Assembly: GCA_017410745.1 (NCBI GenBank)
Contig: JAFPPJ010000364.1
Coordinates: 1-7,603 of the forward strand
Reading direction: 5' to 3'
Origin: Oscillospiraceae bacterium
GTDB lineage: Bacteria > Bacillota > Clostridia > Oscillospirales > Ruminococcaceae
DNA length: 7,603 bases
The notes beneath the pieces are model-generated. The model had not been told where the DNA came from. It worked only from the letters and a program-made list of their open reading frames with translations, and did not search any database. This document shows, one piece after another, positions 6,556-7,603 of the stretch; position 1 is the stretch's first letter; every line of letters starts with the position of its first letter. Both the position numbers and the translations under genes were made by a program.

Positions 6556-6572
6556 GCGGGACAATGCCCCGC
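6556..6572 (-). promoter_or_regulatory. Short GC hairpin in the 5' leader of the membrane-protein gene
   Basis: On the minus-strand RNA, GCGGG and CCCGC can pair around a 7-base loop. The hairpin begins just after the predicted transcription start and ends a few bases before the GGGGAAG ribosome site. The CCCG of its 3' arm could instead pair weakly with the CGGG at the ribosome site. With only 5 base pairs this may be no more than a 5' stabilising stem. Confidence 0.3.
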
Positions 6573-6579
6573 TTTCGTT

Positions 6580-6608
6580 ATTATATCATATAAATATACA
6601 AAATACAA
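6580..6608 (-). promoter_or_regulatory. Predicted sigma-A promoter of the minus-strand operon
   Basis: Read on the minus strand, TTGTAT (6603-6608) and a perfect TATAAT (6580-6585) are 17 bases apart, and a TG one base before the -10 box gives an extended -10 element. The region is strongly AT-rich against the coding background. The expected start near 6573 gives a leader of about 32 bases to the membrane-protein ATG. Confidence 0.7.
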
Positions 6609-6620
6609 TAGACAAGTCAA
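6593..6620 (-). promoter_or_regulatory. Second, overlapping promoter candidate
   Basis: On the minus strand TTGACT (6615-6620) and TATATT (6593-6598) are 16 bases apart, a reasonable sigma-A match partly overlapping the better -10 box downstream. Either tandem starts exist or one of the two is unused. Confidence 0.4.
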
Positions 6621-6653
6621 AAATTTTATGCTCCTGCAAATGACCGGTGCAGG
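6619..6653 (-). terminator. Weak terminator candidate after the alcohol dehydrogenase gene
   Basis: On the minus strand CCTGCA and TGCAGG form a 6-bp stem around a 9-base loop (stem bases 6648-6653 and 6633-6638), followed after 9 bases by TTTTT (6619-6623). The stem is short and the T-run is offset and overlaps the -35 box of a promoter candidate. Partial read-through into the downstream operon is therefore possible. Confidence 0.3.
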
Positions 6654-6678
6654 CTCGGACAGTTATGACCGCCGTATC

Positions 6679-7603
6679 CTATACAATATCGCAGGCTGAG
6701 AAGGCTATCTCCGATACGGCATCGCTGTCAGCCGCAAATGGTGCTGTAAGAAGCTTTTCGGGCTTCTTCATGAAAGTCTCTGCGGAGAGTGCAGCGAGAC
6801 TTCTGTCTATAGGAGCACATCCGCACATACTGTAGATATATCTTGCCATAGCTTCTTCGCTGTCAAAGCCTGTGAGACGAAGCACCTCACGTCTGTCTGC
6901 ATCGGGGCAGAGACGAACATATGCGGGCAGGAAATATCCTACAGCCTTGCCGTGATGGATATGCTGCTCATAGGTGAGGGTATAGCTCAGACCGTGCGGG
7001 ATGCCCGTGCCTGTATGTGCTATTGCAGCGCCGCCTGCGGCAGATGCCTCAAGCAGCATATTGCCCTCGTCAGCTGTGATGCCTCGCTCGAGCAGGGGAA
7101 GATCACGCTTCCACAGCTCAAGTCCGTGAGCGGCTATTGCCTTGCTGTGATCGTCCGCAGCGGAATTGAGGTAGCTTTCGATAAGGTGGCCGAGAGTATC
7201 AACAGCGGTGTTTATGATAAGTGATCGTGGTGCATTTATCAGATAGCTGCCGTCACATAATGCGATGGCAGGATATATCCTGAATGGTATAGAGCCCTTG
7301 GTACGGCGCTCATGATATGTGAGCACGGACACGCCCGTGACCTCGGAGCCTGTGCCGCAGGTAGTAGGTATTGCAGCTGTGGGCAGGGCAGGGGTGTACT
7401 GACACTTTTCCTTCCCTGTGAGAAAGGCTTCGCCCTTATCGGGGTTTGCGGCCATGAGGGCGGCAGCCTTTGCTGCATCGAGAGGCGAGCCTCCGCCGAT
7501 GCCTATCACAAAATCGGCCCCGTTTGATACTGCGAGACGTGCAGCTTCCATGACCGTAGCCACAGACGGATTTTCCTCGGTCTTGTCGAAGACCACATAT
7601 TCC
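6679..7603 (-). CDS. Iron-containing (group III) alcohol dehydrogenase, 5' end outside window
   Basis: NAD(P)-dependent dehydrogenase of the iron-dependent alcohol dehydrogenase family, interconverting an alcohol and an aldehyde or ketone in the cytoplasm, often in fermentation. About 307 C-terminal residues are present; the family's usual 375-400 means roughly 70 N-terminal residues, part of the nucleotide-binding domain, lie beyond the right edge. The frame stays open to the edge. Numbered from the GTG codon at 7596 (probably internal), one sees GIGGGSPLDAAK (32-43, cofactor), IPTTCGTGSEVT (76-87), and the four expected metal ligands Asp133 and His137 (VDTLGH), His201 (GIPHG) and His215 (HIHHG). 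The ligand set is complete, so it should be active. The gene ends with TAG at 6679. A promoter lies between it and the next gene, so it is likely a separate transcript. The substrate cannot be read from sequence. Confidence 0.93.
   Translation of the reverse strand, partial: EYVVFDKTEENPSVATVMEAARLAVSNGADFVIGIGGGSPLDAAKAAALMAANPDKGEAFLTGKEKCQYTPALPTAAIPTTCGTGSEVTGVSVLTYHERRTKGSIPFRIYPAIALCDGSYLINAPRSLIINTAVDTLGHLIESYLNSAADDHSKAIAAHGLELWKRDLPLLERGITADEGNMLLEASAAGGAAIAHTGTGIPHGLSYTLTYEQHIHHGKAVGYFLPAYVRLCPDADRREVLRLTGFDSEEAMARYIYSMCGCAPIDRSLAALSAETFMKKPEKLLTAPFAADSDAVSEIAFSACDIV

Noticed and set aside
6647..6835. Plus-strand small frame at the end of the dehydrogenase gene
   Set aside because: It is antisense to the conserved dehydrogenase C-terminus and shows no ribosome site or protein features.

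Overview
The window looks like chromosomal DNA of a Gram-positive anaerobe of the Clostridia, most likely a Ruminococcus-like member of the Oscillospiraceae. Base composition is roughly balanced. ATA is used freely for isoleucine, Shine-Dalgarno sites are strong (GGAGG, AAGGAGG), and the genes resemble Firmicutes families. The genus is inferred from protein flavour, not shown by a marker gene. I see no tRNA, rRNA, CRISPR array, insertion sequence or phage gene. Seven genes and one short promoter region fill almost all of the window.

Layout. Positions 1-2004 (+ strand) carry a promoter and one large sensor gene: a LacI/periplasmic-binding-type ligand domain without a DNA-binding head, a middle domain, and a C-terminal GGDEF diguanylate cyclase. 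A perfect hairpin at 2025-2057 separates it from a convergent minus-strand operon. In transcription order (right to left) that operon holds a small membrane protein of unknown function (6541-6065), a LacI-family repressor (6020-5010), a 1-phosphofructokinase-like PfkB kinase (5013-4102), dUTPase (4109-3645), an ExoA/ExoIII-type AP endonuclease (3635-2880) and purine nucleoside phosphorylase (2865-2059). The repressor, kinase and dUTPase genes overlap by 4 and 8 bases, and the next two gaps are 9 and 14 bases, so repressor to phosphorylase is almost certainly one translationally coupled transcript. An AT-rich promoter region lies at 6580-6620. Upstream of it is the 3' part of an iron-containing alcohol dehydrogenase gene that runs off the right edge.

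How they may work together. The operon joins a sugar-responsive repressor and sugar-phosphate kinase to three nucleotide or DNA maintenance enzymes. dUTPase keeps uracil out of DNA, the AP endonuclease cuts the abasic sites left when uracil is excised, and the phosphorylase salvages purine nucleosides. The convergent cyclase would turn binding of a small ligand, probably a sugar, into a c-di-GMP signal in the cytoplasm. The points most worth a second look are an Asn-to-Asp change at the base-recognition position of the phosphorylase, the mixed content of the operon, the HTH-less LacI-GGDEF fusion with a degenerate inhibitory site, and palindromes near two promoters or start sites. I found no wholly new multi-gene system.
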